A DNA stretch of 12,111 nucleotides from Hyphomicrobiales bacterium. GTDB taxonomy: Bacteria > Pseudomonadota > Alphaproteobacteria > Rhizobiales > Hyphomicrobiaceae. This document shows positions 1 to 6,297 of the stretch, in pieces (within the stretch, counting starts at the first letter, position 1; each line of letters opens with the position of its first letter). A program made the translations under genes and the position numbers. The notes under the pieces were generated by a model. That model worked only from the letters and a program-made list of their open reading frames with translations. It was not told the DNA's origin and did no database searches. The DNA lies in NCBI GenBank assembly GCA_017304275.1, contig JAFKKW010000417.1, forward strand, positions 1-12,111. The letters are read 5' to 3'.

Positions 1-327
1 GATGGTAACGATCAGATTTACGGTGGTTACGACAACGACACCCTCTATGGCGATGCAGGTACGGATACGCTCCATGGCGGTACGGGGGACGATACCCTCT
101 ACGGCGGAGATGATGCCGACGACTTGCGCGGCAACACCGGCAACGACACACTCTATGGCGAGGCCGGAAACGATACGCTCTACGGCGACTGGCACTGGTC
201 CGAATACGGTGATGACACGCTCTACGGCGGTGACGGTGCCGATACGCTCTACGGCGGCGCATCAAATGACAACCTCGAAGGCGGCGCTGGCGCCGACACG
301 CTCTATGGCGAGAGTGGCGCCGACACG
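1..327 (+). repeat. Tandem 27-bp RTX-encoding repeats
   Basis: About twelve degenerate 27-bp units encode nonapeptides such as GNDTLYGE and GADTLYGG. One irregular insert (residues WHWSEY, around 190-207) breaks the register. The array is protein-coding, not a CRISPR: the units are contiguous and vary at third codon positions. Confidence 0.9.
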
Positions 328-627
328 TTCCTCTTCATGTCTGCAACCGCGTTCGATGCCGTCGATACGGTCAAGGATTTCAGCACCGGACAGAGCGATA
401 AGATCGATATCTCAGACGTGCTGGATATCGCGGGCTACGAGCACGGCGTCGATACGCTCACGGACTGGGTCCAAATCGTAACGAACGGCTCGCATTCCGA
501 ATTGCGGGTCGACGTGACGGGAAGCGCGAGCTTCGGGTCCGGAACGCAAATCGCGCTGATCGAAAATGTCACCGGCCTCACCGACGAGGCCGCCCTTGTC
601 TCAAGCGGCCATCTGCTCGTCGCCTGA
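1..627 (+). CDS. RTX calcium-binding secreted protein, C-terminal part (5' end outside window)
   Basis: Open from the first base in frame 1 and ending at TGA 625-627, giving the last 208 residues. Residues 1 to about 110 are RTX nonapeptide repeats of the GGxGxDxLx type, which bind calcium as a parallel beta-roll outside the cell. From about residue 111 (ADTFLF) the repeats give way to a C-terminal domain with the D-TVKDF-G-SDKIDISDVL pattern. In type I-secreted RTX proteins this region is the uncleaved secretion signal, read by an ABC transporter / membrane-fusion / TolC-type exporter. The N-terminal effector or adhesin part is missing, so the activity (protease, lipase, adhesin) cannot be named. 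No exporter gene is seen. It points toward the mobile-element genes and is separated from them by a hairpin. The family is certain; the biological role is not. Confidence 0.93.
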   Translation, partial: DGNDQIYGGYDNDTLYGDAGTDTLHGGTGDDTLYGGDDADDLRGNTGNDTLYGEAGNDTLYGDWHWSEYGDDTLYGGDGADTLYGGASNDNLEGGAGADTLYGESGADTFLFMSATAFDAVDTVKDFSTGQSDKIDISDVLDIAGYEHGVDTLTDWVQIVTNGSHSELRVDVTGSASFGSGTQIALIENVTGLTDEAALVSSGHLLVA

Positions 628-644
628 TCGCGGAAACGTCACAA

Positions 645-675
645 AAGGGGGCGCGGCTTCGACTCGCGCCCCTTT
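645..675. terminator. Hairpin terminator between convergent genes
   Basis: An 8-bp perfect GC stem (648-655 with 665-672) is extended by one G-U and two A-U pairs (645-647 with 673-675), with a 9-nt loop. On the minus strand it is followed by a short U-run (the complement of AAAA at 643-646), so it fits an intrinsic terminator for the minus gene ending at 680. It may also stop plus-strand transcription of the RTX gene. Confidence 0.7.
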
Positions 676-679
676 CGCG

Positions 680-1333
680 TCAGGGATCGAAAAGCCCTTC
701 CATCGCAACGCCGTGCCACTGGCTGCGCACTTCTCCTGCCGCCTCCTTCAGAAAATCCGGCGCGCCCGTCCCGGCCTGTAGGACCGCCCCGTACGGCGGA
801 AACAGCATCGAGACGGAGCGCCACCCCTGGCGCGTCAGCTCCGCCGCGATCTCCGAATGCAAAACGTCTTCCGGCGGCCACAGATGGCTTCCCGCAAGGT
901 CAAGATGCAACAGGGCATCAAGCTGCGAACAGGTCGCCGCGCCGTACTTCGCCGCCTTCTTGCCGAGAGCCGTTGCCGTCTTGCGCCATCCTTCCATCAT
1001 CGCGACCGGGTTCGATGGCACGTACGGTTCCATCACATCCTCTATGCTCTTCGCCTTCGCCCATTTCTTTTCGCGTTCGCGCCACTCATCGCCGCGCTTC
1101 CGGCCGCCGAGATCCTCCATCACCTCGAACCGCGCGTCGCGGAATAGGGCATCCGGCGGGTCGCGCTCGCAGGATCGCAGTTCATCCTCGGCAAAGGGAA
1201 GGCCGATACAGCGCAGGAACGCGCGCACGATCATGCGCTCACGCACGGGCTTCTGGTCGTTCGACCAAAGCTTGCGCGCCATCGCCGCGTGTCTGCGCAG
1301 GCCGTCAAGGTATTCACGGTCCCGGTCGTTCAT
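680..1333 (-). CDS. DUF1780-like putative endonuclease
   Basis: A 217-residue soluble protein with no signal peptide or membrane segment. Residues 59-73 contain a P-D, 8 residues, F-E-V-x-E arrangement (P60-D61, then E70-V71-M72-E73). This resembles the core of PD-(D/E)xK nucleases and matches my recollection of the DUF1780 'putative endonuclease' family; no search was run. If that alignment holds, the usual lysine after E-x is replaced by M72, which would question catalytic activity. The C-terminal half (about residues 137-190) is a well-formed mixed alpha/beta region. ATG at 1333 is preceded by GGGAG about 9 nt upstream. It is the last gene of a minus-strand block with the HNH gene and a small unknown gene, and ends at a hairpin. 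A restriction or defence role is a guess from the company it keeps. Confidence 0.65.
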   Translation of the reverse strand: MNDRDREYLDGLRRHAAMARKLWSNDQKPVRERMIVRAFLRCIGLPFAEDELRSCERDPPDALFRDARFEVMEDLGGRKRGDEWREREKKWAKAKSIEDVMEPYVPSNPVAMMEGWRKTATALGKKAAKYGAATCSQLDALLHLDLAGSHLWPPEDVLHSEIAAELTRQGWRSVSMLFPPYGAVLQAGTGAPDFLKEAAGEVRSQWHGVAMEGLFDP

Positions 1334-1388
1334 CGCGTGGCTGCTCCCGGTCTGATCGGCGCGCCAATATTCGCGTTTATATCACGGT

Positions 1389-1718
1389 CTACGGCGCATC
1401 CGGGCGGCGTGTGTACTCGCCGGGCGCTTCGGGCATCGCGCCGCGCCCCGGCCACAAGGCCCACGCCTGGCGCAGCAATCGCATGTCCCGCATGCTATAG
1501 CCCTGCTCTTCGGCGAATGATCGGCTGCTCACGGCCATCGCGACATGCGCGGCGGGAAGCACCGCATCGAGAAGCTTGCGCTGTTCCCCGCGCGGTTCCG
1601 TTTCGGATGGGCTCCCCGGCCATACGGTGCCGAGCTTCGGCGCGGCGAGCGCCATGCGCAGGAACGTTTCCCCGCCGGAAATCCGGGGACACAATGAACT
1701 CAAATCTGCGCGGCTCAA
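1389..1718 (-). CDS. Small hypothetical protein between two nuclease-like genes
   Basis: A reading frame of up to 109 residues from TTG at 1718, or 88 residues from ATG at 1655, ending at TAG. From about residue 12 onward codon third positions are strongly G/C and the protein looks natural (PKLGTVWPGSP, EEQGYSMRDMRLLRQAW). The first dozen codons have A/T-rich third positions, so the true start is uncertain: either the internal ATG (GGGGAA upstream at a long spacing) or a start lost by 5' decay. There is no motif I recognise. It lies 118 nt after the HNH gene and 55 nt before the DUF1780-like gene, on the same strand, which suggests one transcript. It could be a small partner protein or a remnant. 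Confidence 0.45.
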   Translation of the reverse strand: MSRADLSSLCPRISGGETFLRMALAAPKLGTVWPGSPSETEPRGEQRKLLDAVLPAAHVAMAVSSRSFAEEQGYSMRDMRLLRQAWALWPGRGAMPEAPGEYTRRPDAP

Positions 1719-1836
1719 TAGCGACGCCCGTCAAAGCAAATTCGGCCCCGCGGCTCTGTCGTCAATTGCTCGCACCAAAGGGGTCTCACTTTGAAGCAAT
1801 CCTAAATGAGCGTACAACGAGGATTTGGATCGCCCA

Positions 1837-2757
1837 CTACCGCCGCATCCCATGCTCCCAGCATGCGGGCAAATCCAGATCGCTCATCCAGCGTGGATTC
1901 TCGGAGCTTCTGGTCGCGATAAGAATCCGTCCCGGCCGCCAGTCCCGGATCATGCGTTCGATGACGATGCGCGCCTGCGTTCGCGCGCTTGGCCGCCGGC
2001 GAAGGGCAATCCGCTCCACGCGCTCTGTCGTATCGACATGAATATGCGTTCCTCTGCGAAGGCACACCCAGGCCTCGAACACGGTGTCCGTGGCGGTTCC
2101 GATCGCCATCTCAATCGCGGGCCGGTCGGGATGAACAAAAATCCCGCAGGCCGAATCCGCGTGCCAGCGCGGATGGGTCATCCTGACCGCCACGCTTGGC
2201 TTCACATAATTGCTGAGCCCTGCCCCGCAGCTCGGGCAATGCTGGTCGGGCATGACCTTCGAAATGAACGCGATCCCGATATTCCTGCCGACCTCCGTCA
2301 CCTCCCTGAGGATCTCGTCGCTCCAGCGGTCCATATCGCCGTCCCGCGCGTGATAGACTTTGCGGTACTCCATCCTGTGCGGCCACTGCATGACAAGCTC
2401 TGCGGCATGCGCGTATTCCGCGGTCCCATACGTCGTCACCGTCGCGAGAACCCTTGGATTCGTCGTGCGCGCTTCGGCAACGAACGCTTCCCAAGATAGC
2501 TTGCAGCCGCCGATGGCCGCCGCCGTTAACTCCATGTGATTGACGGCCCGGTAGGCCGAAGCGCGGTGATGCCGGTCATGATCGGTGACGCAAAGCACCG
2601 CCATGTTGGCGTCGGTTGTGTTCGACGGATCGCCGTCGACATGGTGCAGCTCGAGCCCAACGCCGGACGCCTTGCACACGCAGCAGCGGTGCGCGTTGCG
2701 CGACAATAGCCGCTCGCGCATGGGCGCGGGCGGTCTGACTCTTTTGCTCTTGCTCAT
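1837..2757 (-). CDS. HNH endonuclease-domain protein with second zinc-binding motif
   Basis: A 306-residue protein. Residues 21-64 form an HNH/ZnF module: C25-x2-C28, then L-E-L-H38-H39-V-D41, N46/N51, and C56-x3-H60-x2-H63. In this family one histidine acts as general base with a bound metal, and the two Cys pairs hold structural zinc. A second CPSCG motif (C174-C177) in the middle suggests another zinc site. The remaining C-terminal ~120 residues are basic (RRRPSARTQAR). No signal peptide or membrane segment is visible. The ATG at 2757 has only a weak GGG upstream. It is the first gene of the minus-strand block and divergent from the plus-strand backbone. HNH cargo proteins occur in restriction, homing and anti-phage systems; which applies here is not visible. 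Confidence 0.85.
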   Translation of the reverse strand: MSKSKRVRPPAPMRERLLSRNAHRCCVCKASGVGLELHHVDGDPSNTTDANMAVLCVTDHDRHHRASAYRAVNHMELTAAAIGGCKLSWEAFVAEARTTNPRVLATVTTYGTAEYAHAAELVMQWPHRMEYRKVYHARDGDMDRWSDEILREVTEVGRNIGIAFISKVMPDQHCPSCGAGLSNYVKPSVAVRMTHPRWHADSACGIFVHPDRPAIEMAIGTATDTVFEAWVCLRRGTHIHVDTTERVERIALRRRPSARTQARIVIERMIRDWRPGRILIATRSSENPRWMSDLDLPACWEHGMRR

Positions 2758-2896
2758 GCCCGAAGCTTAATCGATTCCCGTTTCCATATCCCGCTTCGCG
2801 GCAATTCCCCGCCCAAGCCACGCGCGATTGCTGCATACGCTCGTATTCATCTTTCACTTTCCGGTCCTCCGAAGCACAATAGGAGGGGAGCGTGGG

Positions 2897-3205
2897 ATGG
2901 GCAGTGCTTACGGAAAAATCGGAAAGAAGACGGCGAAGGCAGGCAGGTGACGGAAAGTCGTCGGCGGCCCTCTTAAGATAAAACTGCGCGGCAAGGGCGG
3001 AGCGCCGCTCTCGATGCAGGAGATCCGCGACGGTCTCTTTGAAGCCGCGCGCAGGCTCCAGCGGTACGAACAAACGCACCGCGCCGCGTGGGTGACGCTC
3101 TACCTCACGATGATCGACGAAGACGACCGCGAAGCCGTGCCCGGCGGCGAGGACGAATGGGTCATCTTTCCCTACAAATGCGCCGCCGACGAATTCGACG
3201 CCTGA
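2897..3205 (+). pseudogene. Small conserved-type gene interrupted by in-frame TGA
   Basis: A near-perfect Shine-Dalgarno (AGGAGGGG at 2881-2888) sits 8 nt before ATG 2897. Translation gives 17 codons and then meets TGA at 2948-2950. The same frame continues open past it, without another stop, to TGA 3203-3205. The amino acids on both sides look like one basic leader (KIGKKTAKAGR, then RKVVGGPLKIKLRGKGG). The downstream part (from M at 3014, 63 residues) has a coherent alpha/beta character (IRDGLFEAARRLQRYEQ, AAWVTLYLTMIDED) and a G/C third-position bias. Restarting at ATG 3014 would need a ribosome site that I do not see. The simplest view is a 102-codon gene with a one-base nonsense change, a sequence error, or leaky readthrough of UGA-C. 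The function is unknown. Confidence 0.6.
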
Positions 3206-3688
3206 CCGGTTCCGGCACCCGATCGTTTCCTGCCGGAGGGGGCGCGGAGCTCCCTGCCGCTGATTCATTCGCCTTCTCTTGCTGGGCGTCCCCGCTTTAC
3301 GGCCGAAAGCGCATCGAAGAACGCACCTGACGGACCACGCTGAACGGCCTTTCGTTGTTCAACCTTGTCCGGCCGCCCGGCGATTGCGCCGGCCCATCCA
3401 CCCTTGCGCTCACCCGTCCGTGCGCGGCTTTTAGGCCGGGTGCGCTTCGCCGCTCCTGGTTCCGCGATTGTGTGTGACCAGGACGTGTCCCGCTCTCTCC
3501 TTCTAACTCTGCAAGGCCGTTTCGAGAATGACGCCGAACCTGGCCGGGCGCGCCGGGGATGCAACGGGCGGCCCGATCCATTCGCGCGCTCCCGTGTTGC
3601 CCGTTTCCCCTGCGGGTGCATCCCCGGCTTGTTCGCCCGGCCTGCCGGATGGCGTTCGAAACAACCCATGCAGAAAAGGAGAAAGAGC
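3206..3688. other. 483-nt gene-free leader region
   Basis: No convincing gene on either strand; the open frames here are out-of-phase shadows with unnatural composition. It holds a short imperfect inverted repeat at 3331-3371 (CGGAC/GTCCG outside, TGAAC/GTTCA inside), a single TGACCAG at 3475-3481 (also seen around the regulator cassette, but one copy is chance level), and the long palindrome at 3519-3662. Confidence 0.6.
3519..3662. repeat. Long imperfect palindrome upstream of the 84-aa gene
   Basis: Four nested pairs share one centre near 3585: GTTTCGA 3519-3525 with TCGAAAC 3656-3662, GCCGGGCG 3543-3550 with CGCCCGGC 3634-3641, CCGGGGATGCA 3553-3563 with TGCATCCCCGG 3617-3627, and AACGGGC 3563-3569 with GCCCGTT 3599-3605. 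It ends 12 nt before the ribosome site of the next gene, so as RNA it would be a large structured leader. Its outer core is shared with the element at 4227-4346. Confidence 0.75.
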
Positions 3689-3943
3689 ATGTCACGCAAG
3701 AACACAAAATCGGAACAGGCCGCCGAATCCAAAGCACCGGCCTACATCGCCTTCCACGTTCGCGACGGCGAGGAAAAGGGCAAGGGCTTCTGGACCCGCA
3801 TCGGGGCGGCCTGGAAGCACAAGGACGGCGAAGGGCTTTCCCTTCAGCTCGACCTGGTGCCCCTCGATGGCGGCCGCATCGTTCTGCGGACTCCCAAAGA
3901 GGACGAAGCCGATGAAAGCAAATCAGCGGAGCAGGGCGCGTAA
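3689..3943 (+). CDS. 84-aa conserved-type hypothetical protein of mobile-element backbone
   Basis: ATG 3689 follows AAGGAG (3675-3680) at 8-nt spacing; an upstream extension of the same frame is non-coding in character. The product has a lysine-rich start (residues 1-15), a compact core (AYIAFHVRDGEEKGKGFWTRIGAAW, then LSLQLDLVPLDGGRIVLRT, about residues 17-66) that reads as a small beta-rich domain, and an acidic tail. I recall similar small proteins beside ParB-like genes in conjugative elements of proteobacteria, but no function is established to my knowledge. Its stop codon lies in the loop of an intrinsic terminator and a long palindrome precedes it, so it is probably a separate short, abundant transcript. 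Confidence 0.85.
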   Translation: MSRKNTKSEQAAESKAPAYIAFHVRDGEEKGKGFWTRIGAAWKHKDGEGLSLQLDLVPLDGGRIVLRTPKEDEADESKSAEQGA

Positions 3944-3959
3944 GCGCCCTCTCTTTTTT
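3933..3959 (+). terminator. Intrinsic terminator carrying the stop codon in its loop
   Basis: A 7-bp perfect stem (AGGGCGC 3933-3939 with GCGCCCT 3944-3950) with a 4-nt loop GTAA is followed by CTCTTTTTT (3951-3959). The TAA of the 84-aa gene (3941-3943) is inside the loop, so a ribosome finishing that gene would cover the hairpin. The next ribosome site begins 3 nt later, at 3962. Confidence 0.85.
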
Positions 3960-3977
3960 CCAAAGGAGGAAACGATC

Positions 3978-4205
3978 ATGAGCGCAACCAATTTCCGCAA
4001 AGCCGAATCCGGCGCCGTCATCTTCAGCGACTACGCCGGTCTGCGCTTCACGCGCTGCTTCGACCGCGTGCCCTGCATTCTTGCGATGCTGCTGACCGAC
4101 CTCATGCACTTTGCACACGCGCAAGGCGTAGACTTCGAGAGCTGCATCGAGCTCGCCCGGCAGCGTTATGACGAGGACACCGGCCTGATCAGGGATGCGG
4201 GCTGA
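3978..4205 (+). CDS. 75-aa hypothetical protein of the backbone
   Basis: ATG 3978 follows an excellent Shine-Dalgarno AAAGGAGGA (3962-3970) at 7-nt spacing and ends at TGA 4203-4205. The product is 75 residues, with an N-terminal stretch (FRKAESGAVIFSDYAGLRFTRCF), a central hydrophobic helix (ILAMLLTDLMHFAHAQG, about residues 35-51, amphipathic rather than clearly membrane-spanning) and a C-terminal helix (SCIELARQRYDEDTG). There is no recognised motif. It sits between an intrinsic terminator and the second long palindrome. Readthrough of the terminator, or a promoter not visible to me, would be needed for expression. The gene is well supported; its function is unknown. Confidence 0.82.
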   Translation: MSATNFRKAESGAVIFSDYAGLRFTRCFDRVPCILAMLLTDLMHFAHAQGVDFESCIELARQRYDEDTGLIRDAG

Positions 4206-4226
4206 GCCGCGCATCCTCCTTCCGCC

Positions 4227-4346
4227 GGTTTTCTGTTTGCGGCGCGCATAGCCGGGCGCGCCGCCCTGTCAACGGCTGCGCCGTTCCCCGCTGCGCGGTG
4301 ACAGGCCGGCTCATCCGCCCGGCTCCTTTCGCGCCATCAGAAAACC
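4227..4346. repeat. Second long imperfect palindrome, upstream of the ParB-like gene
   Basis: Nested arms: GGTTTTCTG 4227-4235 with CAGAAAACC 4338-4346, GCCGGGCG 4251-4258 with CGCCCGGC 4316-4323, and CCTGTCA 4265-4271 with TGACAGG 4299-4305 (12 bp with one mismatch if extended). A small separate hairpin AACGGC/GCCGTT lies inside (4271-4285). It shares the 12-mer GCCGGGCGCGCC (4251-4262) with the palindrome at 3543-3554 and ends just before the ribosome site of the ParB-like gene. It is a candidate structured leader or protein-binding site. Confidence 0.75.
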
Positions 4347-4368
4347 TATAGCGAAAGGAAAATGTACT

Positions 4369-6231
4369 ATGAATACGACCATTCAAACGATCCCCCTCAA
4401 CAAGCTCATCCTGTGGCCGGGCAACGTCCGCAAGACCGCCGCCGAGGACGGCGTTGCCGAGCTTGCGGCTTCCATCGCCGCGCACGGGCTTTTGAACCCG
4501 CTGCTCATCCGCAAGGACAAGCGCGGCAAGTTTGCGGTGATCGCAGGCCAGCGCAGGCTTCTTGCGTTACAGCGCCTTGCCCAGAGCGGACGGCTCGACG
4601 CCGATCACGGCGTCGAATGCCGCGTTGCAAACGCCGACGCGGGCGCGGCGGAGCTGTCCCTTGCCGAGAACGTCATGCGCACTGCCATGCACCCGGCGGA
4701 TGAGTTCGAAGCGTTCCGCGATCTCATCGACGGCGGCGCAAGTGTTGCCGACGTCGCGGCGCGCTTTGGCGTTCCGGACTCGCGCGTGGAAAAACGCCTG
4801 AAGCTCGGCCGCCTCTCGCCCGTCATCCTCAACGCCTACCGCAACGGCGATCTCGGTCTTGAGGAAGCCATGGCCTTCACACTATCGGACGATCACACCG
4901 TGCAGGAGCGCGTGTTCGAAGATCTCCCGCCGTGGCACTGCAAACCCTCCGCAATCCGGCGCGCGCTCACGCCGGGCGAGATCCCGGCAACGGACAGGCG
5001 CGTGCGCCTGATCGGCCTTGACGCCTATCAAGCCGCTGGCGGGAGCGTGCGGCGCGATCTGTTCGATGACCGCAACGCGGGCTACGTTCAGGACGCGGCC
5101 CTGCTTGACCGCCTCGTTGTCGAGAAACTCGATGCCGCCGCCGGGGCCGTCAAGGCCGAAGGCTGGCTCTGGATCGAATCCGCTATAGACGCCGACTACG
5201 CTGCACTCTCGCGCTTTAGCCGCGTCCATCCCCAGCGCGGCGAGCTTTCCGACGAAGCGCGGGCCGCGATCGACATCCTGCAAGCCGAATACGACTCGCT
5301 CGCGGAGACCGAAGATGACAGCGACGAACGCGCGGCGCGGCTCGATGAAATCGAAACACGCCTCGACGAGATCGAAGCCTCGGCTGAAACCTGGCCCGCC
5401 GAAACGCTCGCCCTTGCGGGGGCCATCGTCACCGTCGGCTCCGATGGCGGGATCGAAGTGAAACGCGGGCTTGTCCGCCCCGAGGACTCGCGCAAGGCGA
5501 AGAAGGCCGCGAAGGCGCAGGACGCAAGCGCGGTGCCCGCGGGCGAAAAGCCGCTTCCCTCAACACTCGTTGCCGACCTCTCCGCGCATAGGTCCGCCGC
5601 CATCAGCGCCACGCTGATGAAGCGCCCGGACGTTGCGCTGGCCGCAACGGTGCATGCTCTGGCGCTCGATCTGTTCTACGCCTATGGCAGCGATTCCTGC
5701 CTGCGGCTGTCCCTGAAGCGAACGCCTGCTGGCGATGCGCTTTCCGATCCCGGCGCATCCAAGGCCCTTGCGGCGCTCCATGCCGAGCGCGAACGCTGGA
5801 CATCGCGCCTGCCGCAGGATGCCGCGCAGCTCTGGCCATGGTGCCTTGAGCAAAAGCGCGCCGCGCTTTTGGACCTTCTCGCCGTGATCGCCGCGTCCGG
5901 AATCGATGCGGTCATCGCCAAGGGCCAGTCGCCGGGCAGTGCGCGGCTTGCGCACGCGGATGCGCTCATCGCCGCTCTCAAGCTCGACGTTGCGGGCTGG
6001 TACCGTCCCAGCGCGCATGGCTATTTCGGGCGCATCGGCCGCCCCGCGATCCTCGCCGCCATCGAGGAGGCAACCGGCAAGAAGGCCGCGCCCGCGTGGC
6101 ACAAGCTCACGCGCGCGGACCTTGCCAAACGCGCCGAGAAGATGATCGCGCCGACGAAATGGCTGCCCGCGCCGCTTCGCAGCGCGGCGGAGAGCCAGCC
6201 GGAGTCGACGGTCTATATCGACGCGGCATAG
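4369..6231 (+). CDS. ParB/RepB/Spo0J-family protein with long C-terminal extension
   Basis: A 620-residue protein. The N-terminal ParB/sulfiredoxin-like domain (about residues 8-105) has the GQRRLLA box at 60-66 (a GERRxxA variant) and ENVMR at 100-104. In ParB these bind and hydrolyse CTP for clamp closure. A helix-turn-helix follows (about 123-147, VADVAARFGVPDSRVEKRLKLGRL), the usual parS-binding region. After that come some 470 residues not typical of chromosomal ParB (about 300 aa), including an acidic tandem LDEIE stretch at about 325-345 likely to form a coiled coil. ATG 4369 has GAAAGGAA 8 nt upstream. No ParA lies beside it, unlike a standard partition operon. Such ParB-like proteins are common on integrative and plasmid elements, where they may act in maintenance or regulation rather than segregation. 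The gene ends before a strong hairpin. Confidence 0.9.
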   Translation: MNTTIQTIPLNKLILWPGNVRKTAAEDGVAELAASIAAHGLLNPLLIRKDKRGKFAVIAGQRRLLALQRLAQSGRLDADHGVECRVANADAGAAELSLAENVMRTAMHPADEFEAFRDLIDGGASVADVAARFGVPDSRVEKRLKLGRLSPVILNAYRNGDLGLEEAMAFTLSDDHTVQERVFEDLPPWHCKPSAIRRALTPGEIPATDRRVRLIGLDAYQAAGGSVRRDLFDDRNAGYVQDAALLDRLVVEKLDAAAGAVKAEGWLWIESAIDADYAALSRFSRVHPQRGELSDEARAAIDILQAEYDSLAETEDDSDERAARLDEIETRLDEIEASAETWPAETLALAGAIVTVGSDGGIEVKRGLVRPEDSRKAKKAAKAQDASAVPAGEKPLPSTLVADLSAHRSAAISATLMKRPDVALAATVHALALDLFYAYGSDSCLRLSLKRTPAGDALSDPGASKALAALHAERERWTSRLPQDAAQLWPWCLEQKRAALLDLLAVIAASGIDAVIAKGQSPGSARLAHADALIAALKLDVAGWYRPSAHGYFGRIGRPAILAAIEEATGKKAAPAWHKLTRADLAKRAEKMIAPTKWLPAPLRSAAESQPESTVYIDAA

Positions 6232-6243
6232 GCTGCAGGTTTG

Positions 6244-6273
6244 GCCGGGCCGCTTCGATTGAAGCGGCCCGGC
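6244..6273. terminator. Strong hairpin between convergent genes
   Basis: A perfect 13-bp stem (6244-6256 with 6261-6273) with a 4-nt loop GATT lies between the plus-strand ParB-like gene ending at 6231 and the minus-strand zinc-ribbon gene ending at 6298. There is no clear U-tract on either side, so it is a terminator-like or RNA-protecting hairpin rather than a textbook intrinsic terminator. Confidence 0.65.
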
Positions 6274-6297
6274 AGACAAGCTCTCCCATCCTTCCGC

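Noticed and set aside
1..327. CRISPR-like repetitive DNA
   Set aside because: Contiguous 27-bp protein-coding units with codon-position variation and no spacers.
2..481. 159-residue Thr/Arg/Ser-rich open frame starting at base 2
   Set aside because: It is an out-of-phase reading of the RTX repeats; frame 1 gives the canonical nonapeptides and secretion domain.
1495..1734. 79-residue minus-strand open frame overlapping the small hypothetical gene
   Set aside because: Arg/Ala-rich composition and weaker third-position bias than the 1389-1718 frame; it reads as a shadow.
2948..2950. Selenocysteine codon
   Set aside because: No hairpin of SECIS type directly after the TGA, and no known selenoprotein family context.
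3475..3481. Third copy of the TGACCAG operator half-site
   Set aside because: A single 7-mer is expected about once or twice by chance in a window of this size, and the 11-bp partner is absent.
3297..4214. 305-residue minus-strand open frame
   Set aside because: It overlaps two plus-strand genes that have strong ribosome sites, crosses the palindrome and terminator, and has low-complexity Arg/Pro/Gly-rich composition.
4362..4703. Alternative start ATG at 4362 in another frame, 7 nt before the ParB-like start
   Set aside because: It gives an Arg/Ala-rich shadow protein; the 4369 frame carries the ParB motifs and suits the ribosome-site spacing.
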